DNA from: Oceanicola granulosus HTCC2516
Lineage (GTDB): Bacteria > Pseudomonadota > Alphaproteobacteria > Rhodobacterales > Rhodobacteraceae
Assembly (NCBI RefSeq): GCF_000153305.1
Contig: NZ_CH724107.1
Location: 2,488,539-2,544,968 of the forward strand
DNA length: 56,430 bases
Reading direction: 5' to 3'
Part shown: positions 47,341 to 56,416 of the stretch, piece by piece
Numbering within the stretch: the stretch's first letter is position 1
Layout of the letters: each line of letters begins with the position of its first letter
Notes under the pieces: model-generated
Database searches by the model: none
Told to the model about the DNA's origin: nothing
Seen by the model: the letters and a program-made list of their open reading frames with translations, nothing else
Position numbers and translations under genes: made by a program

Positions 47341-49104
47341 ATGCTCAAGGGCAAGCTGGACAAGTCGAAACTGCCGAGCCGCCATGTGACCGACGGTCCG
47401 GCCCGCGCGCCGCATCGGTCCTACCTCTACGCGATGGGCCTCTCGGACGAGGAGATCGCGCAGCCGCTGGTCGGCGTCGCCACCTGCTGGAACGAGGCCG
47501 CGCCCTGCAACATCGCGCTGAACCGGCAGGCGCAGTCGGTCAAGCTGGGCGTGCGCGCCGCCTCGGGCACGCCGCGCGAGTTCACCACGATCACCGTCAC
47601 CGACGGGATCGCCATGGGCCACGAGGGGATGCGCTCGTCGCTGGCGAGCCGCGAGGCGATCGCCGACACCGTCGAGCTGACCATGCGCGGCCATTGCTAC
47701 GACGCGCTCGTCGGGCTCGCGGGCTGCGACAAGTCGCTGCCGGGGATGATGATGGCGATGGTGCGGCTCAACGTGCCGTCGGTGTTCATCTACGGCGGCT
47801 CGATCCTGCCGGGCAAGGTGCCGGCCGGCGCCGACGTCCCGGCCGACTTCGCCACCCGCGACCTGACCGTGCAGGACATGTTCGAGGCGGTCGGCCGGCA
47901 CCAGGCCGGCGATCTGTCCGATGCCGCGCTCGACGTGCTCGAGCGGGTCGCCTGCCCCTCCGCCGGGGCCTGCGGCGGCCAGTTCACCGCCAACACCATG
48001 GCCTGCGTCTCCGAGGCGATCGGCCTGGCGCTGATGAACTCCTCCGGCGCGCCCGCGCCCTACGAGAGCCGCGACCAGTACAGCGTCGCCTCGGGCGAGG
48101 CGGTGATGAAGCTTCTCGAGAGCAACATCCGCGCCCGCGACGTCGTCACCCGCAAGAGCCTCGAGAACGCCGCCCGGGTCGTCGCCTGCACCGGCGGCTC
48201 GACCAACGCCGGCCTGCACCTGCCGGCCATCGCGCACGAGGCGGGGATCGACTTCGACCTGTTCGACGTCTGCGACATCTTCCGCGACACCCCCTACTTC
48301 GTCGACCTCAAGCCCGGCGGCCAGTACGTGGCTAAGGACCTGTTCGAGGCCGGCGGCGTGCCCGTGGTGATGAAGGAGCTGCGCAAGGCCGGGCTGCTGC
48401 ACGAGGACTGCATCACCGCCAGCGGCGAGACGCTCGGCGAGGCGCTCGACAAGATCACCGGCGAGGCCGACGGCCGCGTCATCCATCCCGTCGCCACCCC
48501 GATCAGCAAGACCGGCGGCGTCGTCGGGCTGAAGGGCAACCTCGCCCCGGAAGGTGCGATCGTGAAGGTTGCCGGCATGGACGCCGAGCAGCAGGTCTTC
48601 ACCGGCCCGGCGCGGGTGTTCGAGTGCGAGGAGGACGCCTTCGAGGCGGTCAAGGCGCGCAGCTACAAGGAAGGCGAGGTCATCGTCATCCGCAACGAGG
48701 GCCCCGCCGGCGGCCCCGGCATGCGCGAGATGCTGGCCACCACCGCCGCGCTCTCCGGGCAGGGCATGGGCAAGAAGGTCGCGCTCATCACCGACGGCCG
48801 CTTCTCGGGCGCGACGCGCGGCTTCTGCGTCGGCCATGTCGGCCCCGAGGCCGCCCATGGCGGGCCGATCGCGATGCTCGAGAATGGCGACATGATCACC
48901 ATCGACGCCATCAAGGGCGAGATCTCCGTCGCGCTGACCGAGGAGCAGTTCGCCGAGCGCAAGGCCGCCTGGCCGGGCGCGCGCAAGACGGACTACGCCT
49001 CGGGCGCGCTGTGGAAGTACGCCCAGCTCGTCGGCTCCACCCGTCTCGGCGCGGTGACCCATCCGGGCGCGAAGGCGGAGACGCACGTCTACATGGATCT
49101 CTGA
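47341..49104 (+). CDS. ilvD: Dihydroxy-acid dehydratase
   Basis: A 587-residue Fe-S dehydratase for valine and isoleucine synthesis. The cluster cysteines lie in [18 protein letters not shown] and [14 protein letters not shown], with the family's [11 protein letters not shown] and [10 protein letters not shown] near the end. The length fits IlvD rather than Edd (about 600 residues, different motifs). I chose the ATG at 47341, 10 bases after GAGGGG; an in-frame ATG at 47332 almost touches that site. Confidence 0.95.
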   Translation: MLKGKLDKSKLPSRHVTDGPARAPHRSYLYAMGLSDEEIAQPLVGVATCWNEAAPCNIALNRQAQSVKLGVRAASGTPREFTTITVTDGIAMGHEGMRSSLASREAIADTVELTMRGHCYDALVGLAGCDKSLPGMMMAMVRLNVPSVFIYGGSILPGKVPAGADVPADFATRDLTVQDMFEAVGRHQAGDLSDAALDVLERVACPSAGACGGQFTANTMACVSEAIGLALMNSSGAPAPYESRDQYSVASGEAVMKLLESNIRARDVVTRKSLENAARVVACTGGSTNAGLHLPAIAHEAGIDFDLFDVCDIFRDTPYFVDLKPGGQYVAKDLFEAGGVPVVMKELRKAGLLHEDCITASGETLGEALDKITGEADGRVIHPVATPISKTGGVVGLKGNLAPEGAIVKVAGMDAEQQVFTGPARVFECEEDAFEAVKARSYKEGEVIVIRNEGPAGGPGMREMLATTAALSGQGMGKKVALITDGRFSGATRGFCVGHVGPEAAHGGPIAMLENGDMITIDAIKGEISVALTEEQFAERKAAWPGARKTDYASGALWKYAQLVGSTRLGAVTHPGAKAETHVYMDL

Positions 49105-49185
49105 ACGAACGTCGGGGCGGGGTTTGCGCTTTGTGAACTCCGCCCTGATAGTGGAGCGGGCAGCGACACAGGCGGCGGGGCAGGC

Positions 49186-49956
49186 ATGGCGGGCAAGGAC
49201 GGTCCGATCGAGCGGACGCTGCACCGGGCGACGATGGTCCGCTGGCGGCGCGCGGCCCGGCAGGCCTGGAAGACGAGCCTCCCCGTCCTGCGGCGCCGCT
49301 CCAACGCCGCCCGCGCCCTGCGCCAGCACCTCGACGAGCTGCTCCACGTCGCCGGCGAGCGCCTCGCGATGCCGCGCATCGGGAGCGACGCCTTTCCCCG
49401 CCCGCACGGCACCGACTGGTCTTGGCGCCCGCAGCTCTGGCGCGGGCCGCTGCCGGTCCGCGGCCGCGCCGGGGTGCCGAGCGGCGAGGCGGTCGGCGAC
49501 GAGGTGACGGTCTTCCACGATTGCACCATCAGCGAGCTCACCGTCCGCCAGCTGCGCAACCAGCGCGAGGCCGATCTCGCGCCCTACGGGTTGCGGCTGG
49601 ACGTGTTCCGCTTCGACGGCTCGTTCCTGTCGGTGGTGCTCGACCTGCCGCCCGACGCCGCCGCCAACCTCAGGAAGCGCCACCTGTTGCGGCTCGATGC
49701 CATCGTCGAGACGGAGTACCCGCTCGAGATCTTCGCCCGGCTCAACATCCGGCACGGGCCCAACACCGAGCAGGTCCTGCGCGAGATCCCCGCGGGCTCC
49801 AGGGAGGTGACGGTCGAGTTCGACGTCGCCTACACCAAGCTCAACGAGAAGCGCGCCGAGAAGCTGTGGATCGACCTGATCTTCGAGAACCCGGAGATGA
49901 ACCAGATCACGATCCGCGACCTGACCTTCTGCCGCTACCCGCGCGCCGAGCTTTGA
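49186..49956 (+). CDS. Conserved protein of unknown function (possibly DUF6478)
   Basis: A 256-residue protein that I recognise only as a conserved Rhodobacterales family, possibly DUF6478. It has a basic N-terminus (RRAARQAWKTSLPVLRRRS), a tryptophan-rich DWSWRPQLWRGP, FHDCTISELTVRQLRNQRE and a beta-rich C-terminal half (FRFDGSFLSVVLDLP, VTVEFDVAYTKLN). There is no signal peptide. It is 11 bases before the next small gene, so they probably form one unit. Confidence 0.75.
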   Translation: MAGKDGPIERTLHRATMVRWRRAARQAWKTSLPVLRRRSNAARALRQHLDELLHVAGERLAMPRIGSDAFPRPHGTDWSWRPQLWRGPLPVRGRAGVPSGEAVGDEVTVFHDCTISELTVRQLRNQREADLAPYGLRLDVFRFDGSFLSVVLDLPPDAAANLRKRHLLRLDAIVETEYPLEIFARLNIRHGPNTEQVLREIPAGSREVTVEFDVAYTKLNEKRAEKLWIDLIFENPEMNQITIRDLTFCRYPRAEL

Positions 49957-49966
49957 GAGGCCGACC

Positions 49967-50338
49967 ATGCCCCGGATGACCCTCACCAAGACCCGCCTCG
50001 CCGACGGCACATGGGAAGGCGTGCTCACGGGCGCCGACGACGCGCCGCCGGAGATCGAGGCGCGGCACGGCGAGCAGGTGCTCGGGGGCGTCGAGGTGCG
50101 CGCGCTGAGCGAGGGGCAGGGGCACCTGGTCCGGGTGCCGGTCCCGGCGTCGCTCATCGCCGACGGGGTGCAGACGGTGCTGCTGTGTGACAAGGCCACG
50201 GGCGCGCGGCTGGCGAGCTTCGCGCTGCTCGCCGGGGACAGCCTCGACGACGACCTGCGCGCCGAGATCGACCTGCTGCGCGCCGAGCTCGACATGCTCA
50301 AGAGCGCCTTCCGCCGCCACTGCCAGGAGACCCGCTGA
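49967..50338 (+). CDS. Conserved hypothetical protein, partner of the preceding gene
   Basis: A 123-residue acidic protein, predicted to be a beta-sandwich-like domain (TWEGVLTGADDAPPEIEARHGEQ) ending in a coiled-coil helix (DDDLRAEIDLLRAELDMLKSAFRRH). No known family is recognised. Its close spacing to the previous gene suggests joint function, and the C-terminal coil may mediate oligomers or pairing. Confidence 0.7.
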   Translation: MPRMTLTKTRLADGTWEGVLTGADDAPPEIEARHGEQVLGGVEVRALSEGQGHLVRVPVPASLIADGVQTVLLCDKATGARLASFALLAGDSLDDDLRAEIDLLRAELDMLKSAFRRHCQETR

Positions 50339-50460
50339 CGTTTCCCCCGTGGTGACGATGCGGGCCGACTCCCCCGTATTGTCCGGCTTTGCCCCAATTG
50401 CCGCCCCAATCGTGCGCCAGAAACAGCCCTGTTCGATGGCACAAGCACAAAGGGCCGCAG

Positions 50461-51366
50461 ATGGATCGCCTTACGGAAATGGAAGCTTTCGCGACGGTCG
50501 TCGACCAGGGCGGCTTCACGGACGCAGCCAAGAAGATGGGCATCTCCAAGTCGGCGGTCTCCAAGCACGTCTCCTCGCTCGAGGCCCGCCTCGGCGCCCG
50601 GCTCCTCAACCGCACCACCCGCCGCGTCTCGCCGACCGAGATCGGGCTCGCCTACTACGACCGCGCCCGCCGCGTGCTCAACGATGCCGGCGAGGCCGAC
50701 GCGCTCGTCACCTCGATGCAATCCGCGCCCTCTGGGCTGCTGCGGATCTCGGTGGCGACGGATTTCGGTGTCAATCACCTGTCGCCGGTGCTGGGGGACT
50801 TCCTGCAGGAATTCCCCGAGATCACCGTCAACATGGTCCTCAACAACCGCTACGTCGAGCTGATCTCCGAGGGCTTCGACATGGCCGTTCGGATCGGCGA
50901 GCTCGAGGATTCGACCCTGCGCGCCCGCAAGCTCACCGACACCACCAAGCGGATGATCGCGGCGCCCTCCTACTTCGAGGAGTACGGCCGCCCCGAGCGC
51001 ATCGACGATCTCAACGAGCACAAGCTGCTGCACTATTCCAACCAGTCCAACGGCTCCGTCTGGAAGCTCACCGCCCCCTCCGGCGAGAAGCGCCAGGTGC
51101 GCACCGCCGGATGGCTGACGGTCAACGACGGGCAGTCGCTGCTCAACGCCTGCATCAGCGGGCTGGGCATCGCCTACCTGCCCTCGTTCCTCTATGCCGA
51201 CGCGCTCGCCAAGGGGCTCGTCGAGGTGGCGATACCGGATCTGCCGGTCGAGACGCAGGGCATCTACGCCGTCTACCCGCCGGGCCGCTTCACCCAGCCG
51301 AAGGTCCGCGCCTTCATCGATTTCCTCGTGCACACGTTCGCCGAGAGGGGCCCGGACGACTGGTAG
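50461..51366 (+). CDS. LysR family transcriptional regulator
   Basis: A 301-residue regulator with the usual N-terminal helix-turn-helix (FTDAAKKMGISKSAVSKHVSSLEARLGARLLNRTTRR) at residues 19-55 and a periplasmic-binding-like effector domain. It resembles the CrgA/DmlR-like group. The ATG at 50461 follows AAGGG. An intrinsic terminator follows. The divergently placed target usual for LysR proteins is not evident: the upstream genes are on the same strand. Confidence 0.92.
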   Translation: MDRLTEMEAFATVVDQGGFTDAAKKMGISKSAVSKHVSSLEARLGARLLNRTTRRVSPTEIGLAYYDRARRVLNDAGEADALVTSMQSAPSGLLRISVATDFGVNHLSPVLGDFLQEFPEITVNMVLNNRYVELISEGFDMAVRIGELEDSTLRARKLTDTTKRMIAAPSYFEEYGRPERIDDLNEHKLLHYSNQSNGSVWKLTAPSGEKRQVRTAGWLTVNDGQSLLNACISGLGIAYLPSFLYADALAKGLVEVAIPDLPVETQGIYAVYPPGRFTQPKVRAFIDFLVHTFAERGPDDW

Positions 51367-51394
51367 CCCGTCTGAACGTGTGTTTGCCAACTGA

Positions 51395-51422
51395 GCGCGG
51401 CCTCGCGGGGCCGCGCCTTTTT
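51395..51422 (+). terminator. Intrinsic terminator of the LysR gene
   Basis: GCGCGGCC and GGCCGCGC form a perfect 8-bp stem around TCGCGG, followed by C and five T. It lies about 30 bases after the LysR stop codon. Confidence 0.85.
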
Positions 51423-51430
51423 CGTTGCGC

Positions 51431-52327
51431 TCACTCGGTCGAGACGAGGACCGCCTCCACCCGCCGGTTGGCCTCGCGGCCCTCGGGGGTGAGGTTGGAC
51501 GCGACCGGGGCGAGGTAGCCGACGCCGTCGGCCGTCAGTTGCGCCGGGTCGGTGCCGTGCTCCGCGATCAGGCGGGTGCGCACCTGGTCGGCGCGGCGGC
51601 GGGAGAGGGAGATGTTGCCCGCGAGGCTGCCCTGGCTGTCGGTGTGGCCGACGAGCACGACGCGGCGGGCGGGCGCGGCCGCGAGGTAGCGGGCGAGGGC
51701 GTCGAGCGAGGCGAAGCTGCCGGGGCCGAGCCGGGCGGAGCCGGTTTCGAAGTCGAGATCGCCGAGGACGACGTGTCCGCGCGCCTCCAGCTCGGCGCCG
51801 AGCCCGCCAGTGACGGCGGGCGCTTCGGCGGCGTCGATGCTGACGGCGGCGGCGCCTTCGGGCGCGATCCGGGTGAGCTGCACGAACCCGGCGCGGCTCG
51901 TGGTGCTGACGAGCAGCGCGAGGTGCTCCGCCCCCTTCTGCGCCGACAGGTAGCGGTAGTCGCCGAGGCCGACATGCATGTCGGGCGCGGGCAGCACCTC
52001 GAGCGCGAAGCGGAAATCGAAGCCGCCGCACTCGCGCGCCGCGCAGGTGAACAGCACCTCGTAGCCTGCCGCCTCGAGCTGGTCGCGTAGCGGCGCGAGG
52101 AGCTGGAGCGTCGTCAGCCCCGCCGCCTCCACCCGCCACGCCCGCAGCGTGACGGCCCCCTCCGGGCGGCGCAGCGGCACCGAAGCGCCGTCGAACGGGC
52201 CGGTGGCGATGGGGGAGGTGTCGAGCGGGCGGCTGAGGGTGCGGGTGGTCTCGCCGGGAACGTCGAGCGTCAGGGCCGCCGCGGCGGCGGGCGCGAGCAG
52301 GAGCGCGAGGAGCGGGCCCCGGATCAT
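51431..52327 (-). CDS. OmpA-domain outer-membrane-type protein
   Basis: A 298-residue protein with a signal peptide (MIRGPLLALLLAPAAAAAL) and a C-terminal OmpA-like peptidoglycan-binding domain from about residue 190 (LDFETGSARL, VVLVGHTDSQGS, LSRRRADQVRTRL, NRRVEAVL). The N-terminal half has a small beta-rich domain with a Cys pair (FTCAARECGGFDF), so it is not a classical beta-barrel porin. It may link the outer membrane or periplasm to the wall. The gene stands alone, 78 bases after the GNAT gene on the same strand. Confidence 0.87.
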   Translation of the reverse strand: MIRGPLLALLLAPAAAAALTLDVPGETTRTLSRPLDTSPIATGPFDGASVPLRRPEGAVTLRAWRVEAAGLTTLQLLAPLRDQLEAAGYEVLFTCAARECGGFDFRFALEVLPAPDMHVGLGDYRYLSAQKGAEHLALLVSTTSRAGFVQLTRIAPEGAAAVSIDAAEAPAVTGGLGAELEARGHVVLGDLDFETGSARLGPGSFASLDALARYLAAAPARRVVLVGHTDSQGSLAGNISLSRRRADQVRTRLIAEHGTDPAQLTADGVGYLAPVASNLTPEGREANRRVEAVLVSTE

Positions 52328-52405
52328 CGCGACGGGCGCCGGAGGCCCGGTACGGGCGGGGCGGGGGACGAAAGGCGCGTCATCGGCTCCGGGTCAGGGC
52401 GCGCG

Positions 52406-53128
52406 TCAGGGCGCGTCGGGGTGGATGCGGTAATGGTAGGCCGTGGCGCGCGCGAATCCCATAGAGGCGTAGAGCGCGGTCGCCGCCCGGTTGGCGCGCG
52501 TCGCGAGCACGGCGAGCCGAGTGGCATCGTGGGCGTCGGCCCAGCGGCCGACGCCGGAGACGAGCGCATAGCCGAGCCCGCAGCGCCGGTGCGGCAGCGC
52601 CACCTCCAGCGCGTGCAGCATCGCCACCTCGCCGTGGCGCGCGACGAAGACGGTGCCGGCGGGCGTGTCGTCGTGGCGGCCGAGCAGCGTGGTCTTGGGG
52701 CTGGCCGCGCGCTCCATGATCGCGAGCCGCGACGGACCGATGCCGCCGGCGGCCCAGATCTCGCGCTGGATCGCCAGCGGCGGCCAGGAGGGCGCGACGG
52801 CGAGGCGGGGGATCGGGCGGATCACGCTCGCCGTTGGCGCGGCGTAGCCGACGGTCGGATCCTTGACCCGGTAGCCCGCCGCCGCGAGCGTCGCGTCGAG
52901 CGCGTCCTCGCCCTCGCGCACCATGAACAGCGGCGGCTGCCCGAGGTCGCGCATCGCGGCCTCGGCCTTCGCGATGTCGGCGTCGGATCCGGGCACGGCC
53001 AGCGTCGCCGCGCTGACCCGGCTGCCGCCGCCACCGCCCTCGCGGATCGTCCAGCCGTCGATCTCGCGGCGCGAGACGGCGGGCCAGGTGGCGTCGAGCA
53101 GGCCGGTGAGGGTGGCGGCGTCGATCAC
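52406..53128 (-). CDS. GNAT family N-acetyltransferase
   Basis: A 240-residue acetyltransferase. The acetyl-CoA-binding core lies in the C-terminal half: EVAMLHALEVALPHRRCGLGYALVSGVGRWA with the R/Q-x-x-G-x-G/A-type loop, and AVLATRANRAATALYASMGF. The N-terminal half is a divergent GNAT-like region with WTIREGGGGGSRVSAATL. The GTG start overlaps the TGA of the CinA-type gene (GTGA), so the two are co-translated. The substrate is unknown. Confidence 0.85.
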   Translation of the reverse strand: MIDAATLTGLLDATWPAVSRREIDGWTIREGGGGGSRVSAATLAVPGSDADIAKAEAAMRDLGQPPLFMVREGEDALDATLAAAGYRVKDPTVGYAAPTASVIRPIPRLAVAPSWPPLAIQREIWAAGGIGPSRLAIMERAASPKTTLLGRHDDTPAGTVFVARHGEVAMLHALEVALPHRRCGLGYALVSGVGRWADAHDATRLAVLATRANRAATALYASMGFARATAYHYRIHPDAP

Positions 53129-53847
53129 GCGGGGAACAGCGCGTTGAGCCGCACCATCGCCGCGTCGAGCCGGGCCGCGTCGGTGCCGCGCACGACGACG
53201 TTGCTGCCGAACGCGCCGTCGCGCTGGAACGGGTAGGAGCCGAAGCTGAGGTCGGGGAATTCCTCGGCCAGCGCGCGCAGCGGCGCGGCGATGTCGCCCT
53301 CGCCGCGCTCGATGCGCAGGCTCTGCGACAGCAGCGGCGTGCCGTGGGCGAGCTTGGTCAGCACCGAGGCGACCATCGCCTCGAAGATCGACGGCACCCC
53401 GGCCATGACGTGCACGTTGCCCAGCGTGAAGCCCGGCGCGACGCTGATCGGGTTGTCGATCAGCCGCGCCCCCTCGGGGATGCGCGCCATCCGCAGCCGC
53501 GCCTCGGTCAGCTCGGCGCCGGTGCGGGCATAGTGCTCGGCGAGCAGCTGGCGGGCATCGTCGCGCACGTCGATACCCACCCCGAAGGCGCGGGCGATGC
53601 ACTCGGCGGTGATGTCGTCGTGGGTCGGGCCGATGCCGCCGCTGGTGAACACCTCGTCGTAGCGCTCGCGCAGCGCGTTCACCGCCGCGACGATGGCGTC
53701 GGGGTCATCGGCCACCACGCGCGCCTCGCGCAGGTCGATCCCGACCTTGGTCAGTTCGCAGGCGAGGTGATGGGTGTTGGAATCGCGGGTGCGGCCCGAG
53801 AGGATCTCGTCGCCGATGACGAGCATGGCGGCGCTGGGGTTCGGCAT
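53125..53847 (-). CDS. CinA/MoaB-type molybdopterin-binding domain protein
   Basis: A 240-residue single-domain protein of the competence/damage-inducible CinA N-terminal (MoCF_biosynth) family. GDEILSGRTRDSNTHHLA, DDPDAIVAAV, TSGGIGPTHDDIT and MAGVPSIFEAM are visible. Full CinA proteins also carry a C-terminal deamidase domain, which is absent here; stand-alone versions are common in alphaproteobacteria and the role of this form is not firmly known. The ATG at 53847 follows AGGAGGG; an in-frame ATG at 53868 is less likely. It is coupled to the GNAT gene. Confidence 0.9.
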   Translation of the reverse strand: MPNPSAAMLVIGDEILSGRTRDSNTHHLACELTKVGIDLREARVVADDPDAIVAAVNALRERYDEVFTSGGIGPTHDDITAECIARAFGVGIDVRDDARQLLAEHYARTGAELTEARLRMARIPEGARLIDNPISVAPGFTLGNVHVMAGVPSIFEAMVASVLTKLAHGTPLLSQSLRIERGEGDIAAPLRALAEEFPDLSFGSYPFQRDGAFGSNVVVRGTDAARLDAAMVRLNALFPA

Positions 53848-53885
53848 CTGGCCCTCCTGTTTCTCCAAGGGTATAGGGTCGCGCC

Positions 53886-54632
53886 ATGCGCTTTGCCACT
53901 CCCCTGGTCCGCGGCCGCCTGATCCGGCGCTACATGCGGTTCCTCGCCGACGTGCGGCTCGAGGAGAGCGGCGAGGTGGTGAAGGTCCACTGCCCCAACC
54001 CCGGCGCGATGACCGGGCTGAAGACGCCGGGCCTGCCGGTCTGGCTCGAGCGCAACGACGACCCGAAGAAGAAGCTCGACTGGGGCTGGCGGCTCGCCGA
54101 GCTGCCCGGCGGCCACTGGGCGGGGATCGACACCGCCGTGCCCAACCGCGTCGTCGCCGAGGCGCTGGCGGCGCGGGCGATCCCCGAGCTGCTGCCCTAC
54201 GAGCGGGTCCGCCCCGAGGTGCGCTACGGCACCAACAGCCGCATCGACTTCCTGCTCGAGGGGCCCGAGGGCGCGACGTGGGTCGAGGTCAAGAACGTCC
54301 ACCTGCGCCGCGAGGGCGACTGCGCGGAGTTCCCCGATTCGGTGACCGCGCGCGGCGCCAAGCACCTCGTCGAGCTCGCGGAGCGGGCGCGGCAGGGCGA
54401 TCAGGCGGTGATGCTCTACCTCGTCCAGCGCAGCGACTGCGCCCGGTTCCGCCTCGCCGGCGACATCGATCGCACCTACGCCCGCGCCTTCGATGCGGCG
54501 CGTTCGGCCGGGGTCGAGATGCTGTGCTACGGCACCCGGATCGATGCCGGCGGCGTCGCGCTCGGCCGGCGTCTGCCCGTCGATCCCGCGCCGCAGGCAC
54601 CGGGGTTGGCAATTGTCGACGAAAGCTCCTAG
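53886..54632 (+). CDS. sfsA: Sugar fermentation stimulation protein A homologue
   Basis: A 248-residue SfsA-family protein with HCPNPGAMTGL, YGTNSRIDFLLEG, TWVEVKNVHL, FPDSVTARGAKHL and MLYLVQRSDC, the expected motif order. E. coli SfsA was described as DNA-binding, but the fold contains nuclease-like VEVK residues, so the true role is open. It is divergent from the CinA-type gene and lies 21 bases before map. Confidence 0.93.
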   Translation: MRFATPLVRGRLIRRYMRFLADVRLEESGEVVKVHCPNPGAMTGLKTPGLPVWLERNDDPKKKLDWGWRLAELPGGHWAGIDTAVPNRVVAEALAARAIPELLPYERVRPEVRYGTNSRIDFLLEGPEGATWVEVKNVHLRREGDCAEFPDSVTARGAKHLVELAERARQGDQAVMLYLVQRSDCARFRLAGDIDRTYARAFDAARSAGVEMLCYGTRIDAGGVALGRRLPVDPAPQAPGLAIVDESS

Positions 54633-54653
54633 ATTCCCCCTGACACCGACGGA

Positions 54654-55472
54654 TTGATACTCTTGGACAACACCCGTGGAAGACTGACGAAGGACGGGAT
54701 TCGCATCTATGACGATGCGGACTTCGCAGGCATGCGCGCCGCCGGCAAGCTTGCCGCCGAGCTGCTCGACCGGATCGCCCCGCACGTCCGGCCCGGCCAG
54801 TCGACAGGCGAGCTCGACCGGCTCATCACCGAGTGGATCGACGCCGCCGGCGCGACTTCGGCGACGATCGGCTACAAGGGCTACCAGCACGCCAGCTGCA
54901 TCAGCGTGAACCACGTCGTCTGCCACGGCATCCCGGGGCCGAAGGTCCTCAAGGACGGCGACATCCTCAACATCGACATCACCGTCATCGTCGACGGCTG
55001 GTACGGCGACAGCTCGCGGATGTACGTCGCCGGCAAGCTCAGCCGCAAGGCGGCGCGGCTCATCGACGTCACCCACGAGTCGCTGATGAAGGGCATCGAG
55101 GCCGCGCGGCCGGGCAACACGTTCGGCGACATCGGCCACGCGATCCAGACCTACGCCGAGGCGAACCGGATGTCGGTGGTGCGCGATTTCTGCGGCCACG
55201 GGCTCGGCCAGGTGTTCCACGCGCCGCCCAACGTGCTCCACTACGGCCGCGCCGGGACGGGGCCGCGGCTCGAGGAGGGAATGTTCTTCACCATCGAGCC
55301 GATGGTGAATCTCGGCCGCGCCGAGACCAAGGTGCTCGCCGACGACTGGACGGCGGTGACCCGCGACAAGTCGCTCTCGGCGCAGTTCGAGCACTCGATC
55401 GGCATCACCGCCGACGGCGCCGAGATCTTTACCGGGTCGCCCGGCGGATTATTCCACCCCACATGGTCCTGA
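54654..55472 (+). CDS. map: Methionine aminopeptidase, type I
   Basis: A 272-residue type I MetAP that removes N-terminal methionine from new proteins. Metal-ligand regions are visible: GDILNIDITVIVDGWYGDSSRM (two Asp), DFCGHGLGQVFH (His), FTIEPMVN (Glu) and SAQFEHSIGI (Glu). The start is a TTG (54654); a second TTG three codons later is also possible, and no ATG fits the family N-terminus. Its end overlaps the next gene by 10 bases. Confidence 0.94.
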   Translation: MILLDNTRGRLTKDGIRIYDDADFAGMRAAGKLAAELLDRIAPHVRPGQSTGELDRLITEWIDAAGATSATIGYKGYQHASCISVNHVVCHGIPGPKVLKDGDILNIDITVIVDGWYGDSSRMYVAGKLSRKAARLIDVTHESLMKGIEAARPGNTFGDIGHAIQTYAEANRMSVVRDFCGHGLGQVFHAPPNVLHYGRAGTGPRLEEGMFFTIEPMVNLGRAETKVLADDWTAVTRDKSLSAQFEHSIGITADGAEIFTGSPGGLFHPTWS

Positions 55473-56407
55473 TCCGCTCCCTGCTGGCGCTGCTGCTCCT
55501 CGCGGGCAGCGCCGCCGCCGACGTCGCGCGGATAGAGGCCGCGTGGCAGGACTGGGCGCGCGACGCCCGGGTGCGCAACTCCACCATCGCGATCACCCGC
55601 GACGGCGACCTCGTCGGCACCCGTGCCATCGGCCGGCGCAGCGCCGACGCGCCGGCGCCGCTGGCGAGCCTGTCCAAGAGCATCACCGGCGCCTGCGTGC
55701 TTGCGCTCGAGGAGGCCGGCCGGCTGTCGCTCGACACCACGATCGGGCAGGCGCTGGGCGGCGCGGGGTTGCCGATGACCGACGGCGCGGCGGCGGTGAC
55801 GGTGCGCGAGCTGCTGACCCACACGTCGGGCTTCACCCTCGACTCGACGCAGGGCCGCCCCGCGCCGTGGCGCGCCCGCGGCGGCGACCAGACCCTGCGC
55901 GTGGCCGCGAACGCGCTGCTGCAGACGCCGGCGCGCAAGGGCTTCTTTTACAACAACGAGAACTACGCCGTCCTCGGCGCGATCATCCAAGCGGTGAGCG
56001 GCGAAAGCGCGGCGGGCCTCTGTCCGCGCCTCGTGCTCGCGCCGCTGGGGCTGCGGGCCACGGTGTCGGACGAGTTCGGCGGCGGCGTGCCGTGGGGCGG
56101 CTACGAGATGACGGCGGCCGATTTCGCGCTGTTCGCCGCGACGCTACGGCCGCGCCGCGACTGGCCGCGCGCCGACATGGGCTCGGGCGTCAGCTACGGG
56201 CCGGGCGTGATCTTCAAGCGCGGCGGCGGCAACGCGGCCTGGTGGCACTTCGGCTCGTGGTGCTTCCTGTTCGGGCGCAGCGCGGGGGCGTATTTCTTCC
56301 AGTACCCGAACGGCTGGGGCGTGACCGTCACCTACGACCGCTGCCTGTCGAACGACCAGACGCTGGCGCTGGACGCGGCGCTGACCTCGGCGGTCGGGCG
56401 ATCGTGA
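55463..56407 (+). CDS. Serine hydrolase, beta-lactamase/DD-peptidase-like
   Basis: A 314-residue secreted serine hydrolase. The signal peptide (MVLIRSLLALLLLAGSAAAD) is followed by the S-x-x-K motif SLSK near residue 70, a Y-x-N motif in FFYNNENYAVLG and the third motif HFG near the end, so all three class C-type elements are present. Such proteins may be DD-peptidases, esterases or beta-lactamases; activity cannot be read here. It overlaps map and may be co-expressed. Confidence 0.87.
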   Translation: MVLIRSLLALLLLAGSAAADVARIEAAWQDWARDARVRNSTIAITRDGDLVGTRAIGRRSADAPAPLASLSKSITGACVLALEEAGRLSLDTTIGQALGGAGLPMTDGAAAVTVRELLTHTSGFTLDSTQGRPAPWRARGGDQTLRVAANALLQTPARKGFFYNNENYAVLGAIIQAVSGESAAGLCPRLVLAPLGLRATVSDEFGGGVPWGGYEMTAADFALFAATLRPRRDWPRADMGSGVSYGPGVIFKRGGGNAAWWHFGSWCFLFGRSAGAYFFQYPNGWGVTVTYDRCLSNDQTLALDAALTSAVGRS

Positions 56408-56416
56408 GGGCAGGTG

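Noticed and set aside
49113-49148. Possible hairpin after ilvD (GGGCGGGGT with ACTCCGCCC)
   Set aside because: It has a G-T pair, a long loop and no T-tract, so it is too weak to list as a terminator.
46774-51390. A 1538-codon minus-strand frame across the desaturase, ilvD and LysR region
   Set aside because: It is antisense to well-supported genes, has no recognisable domain and is explained by the scarcity of stop codons in high-GC DNA.
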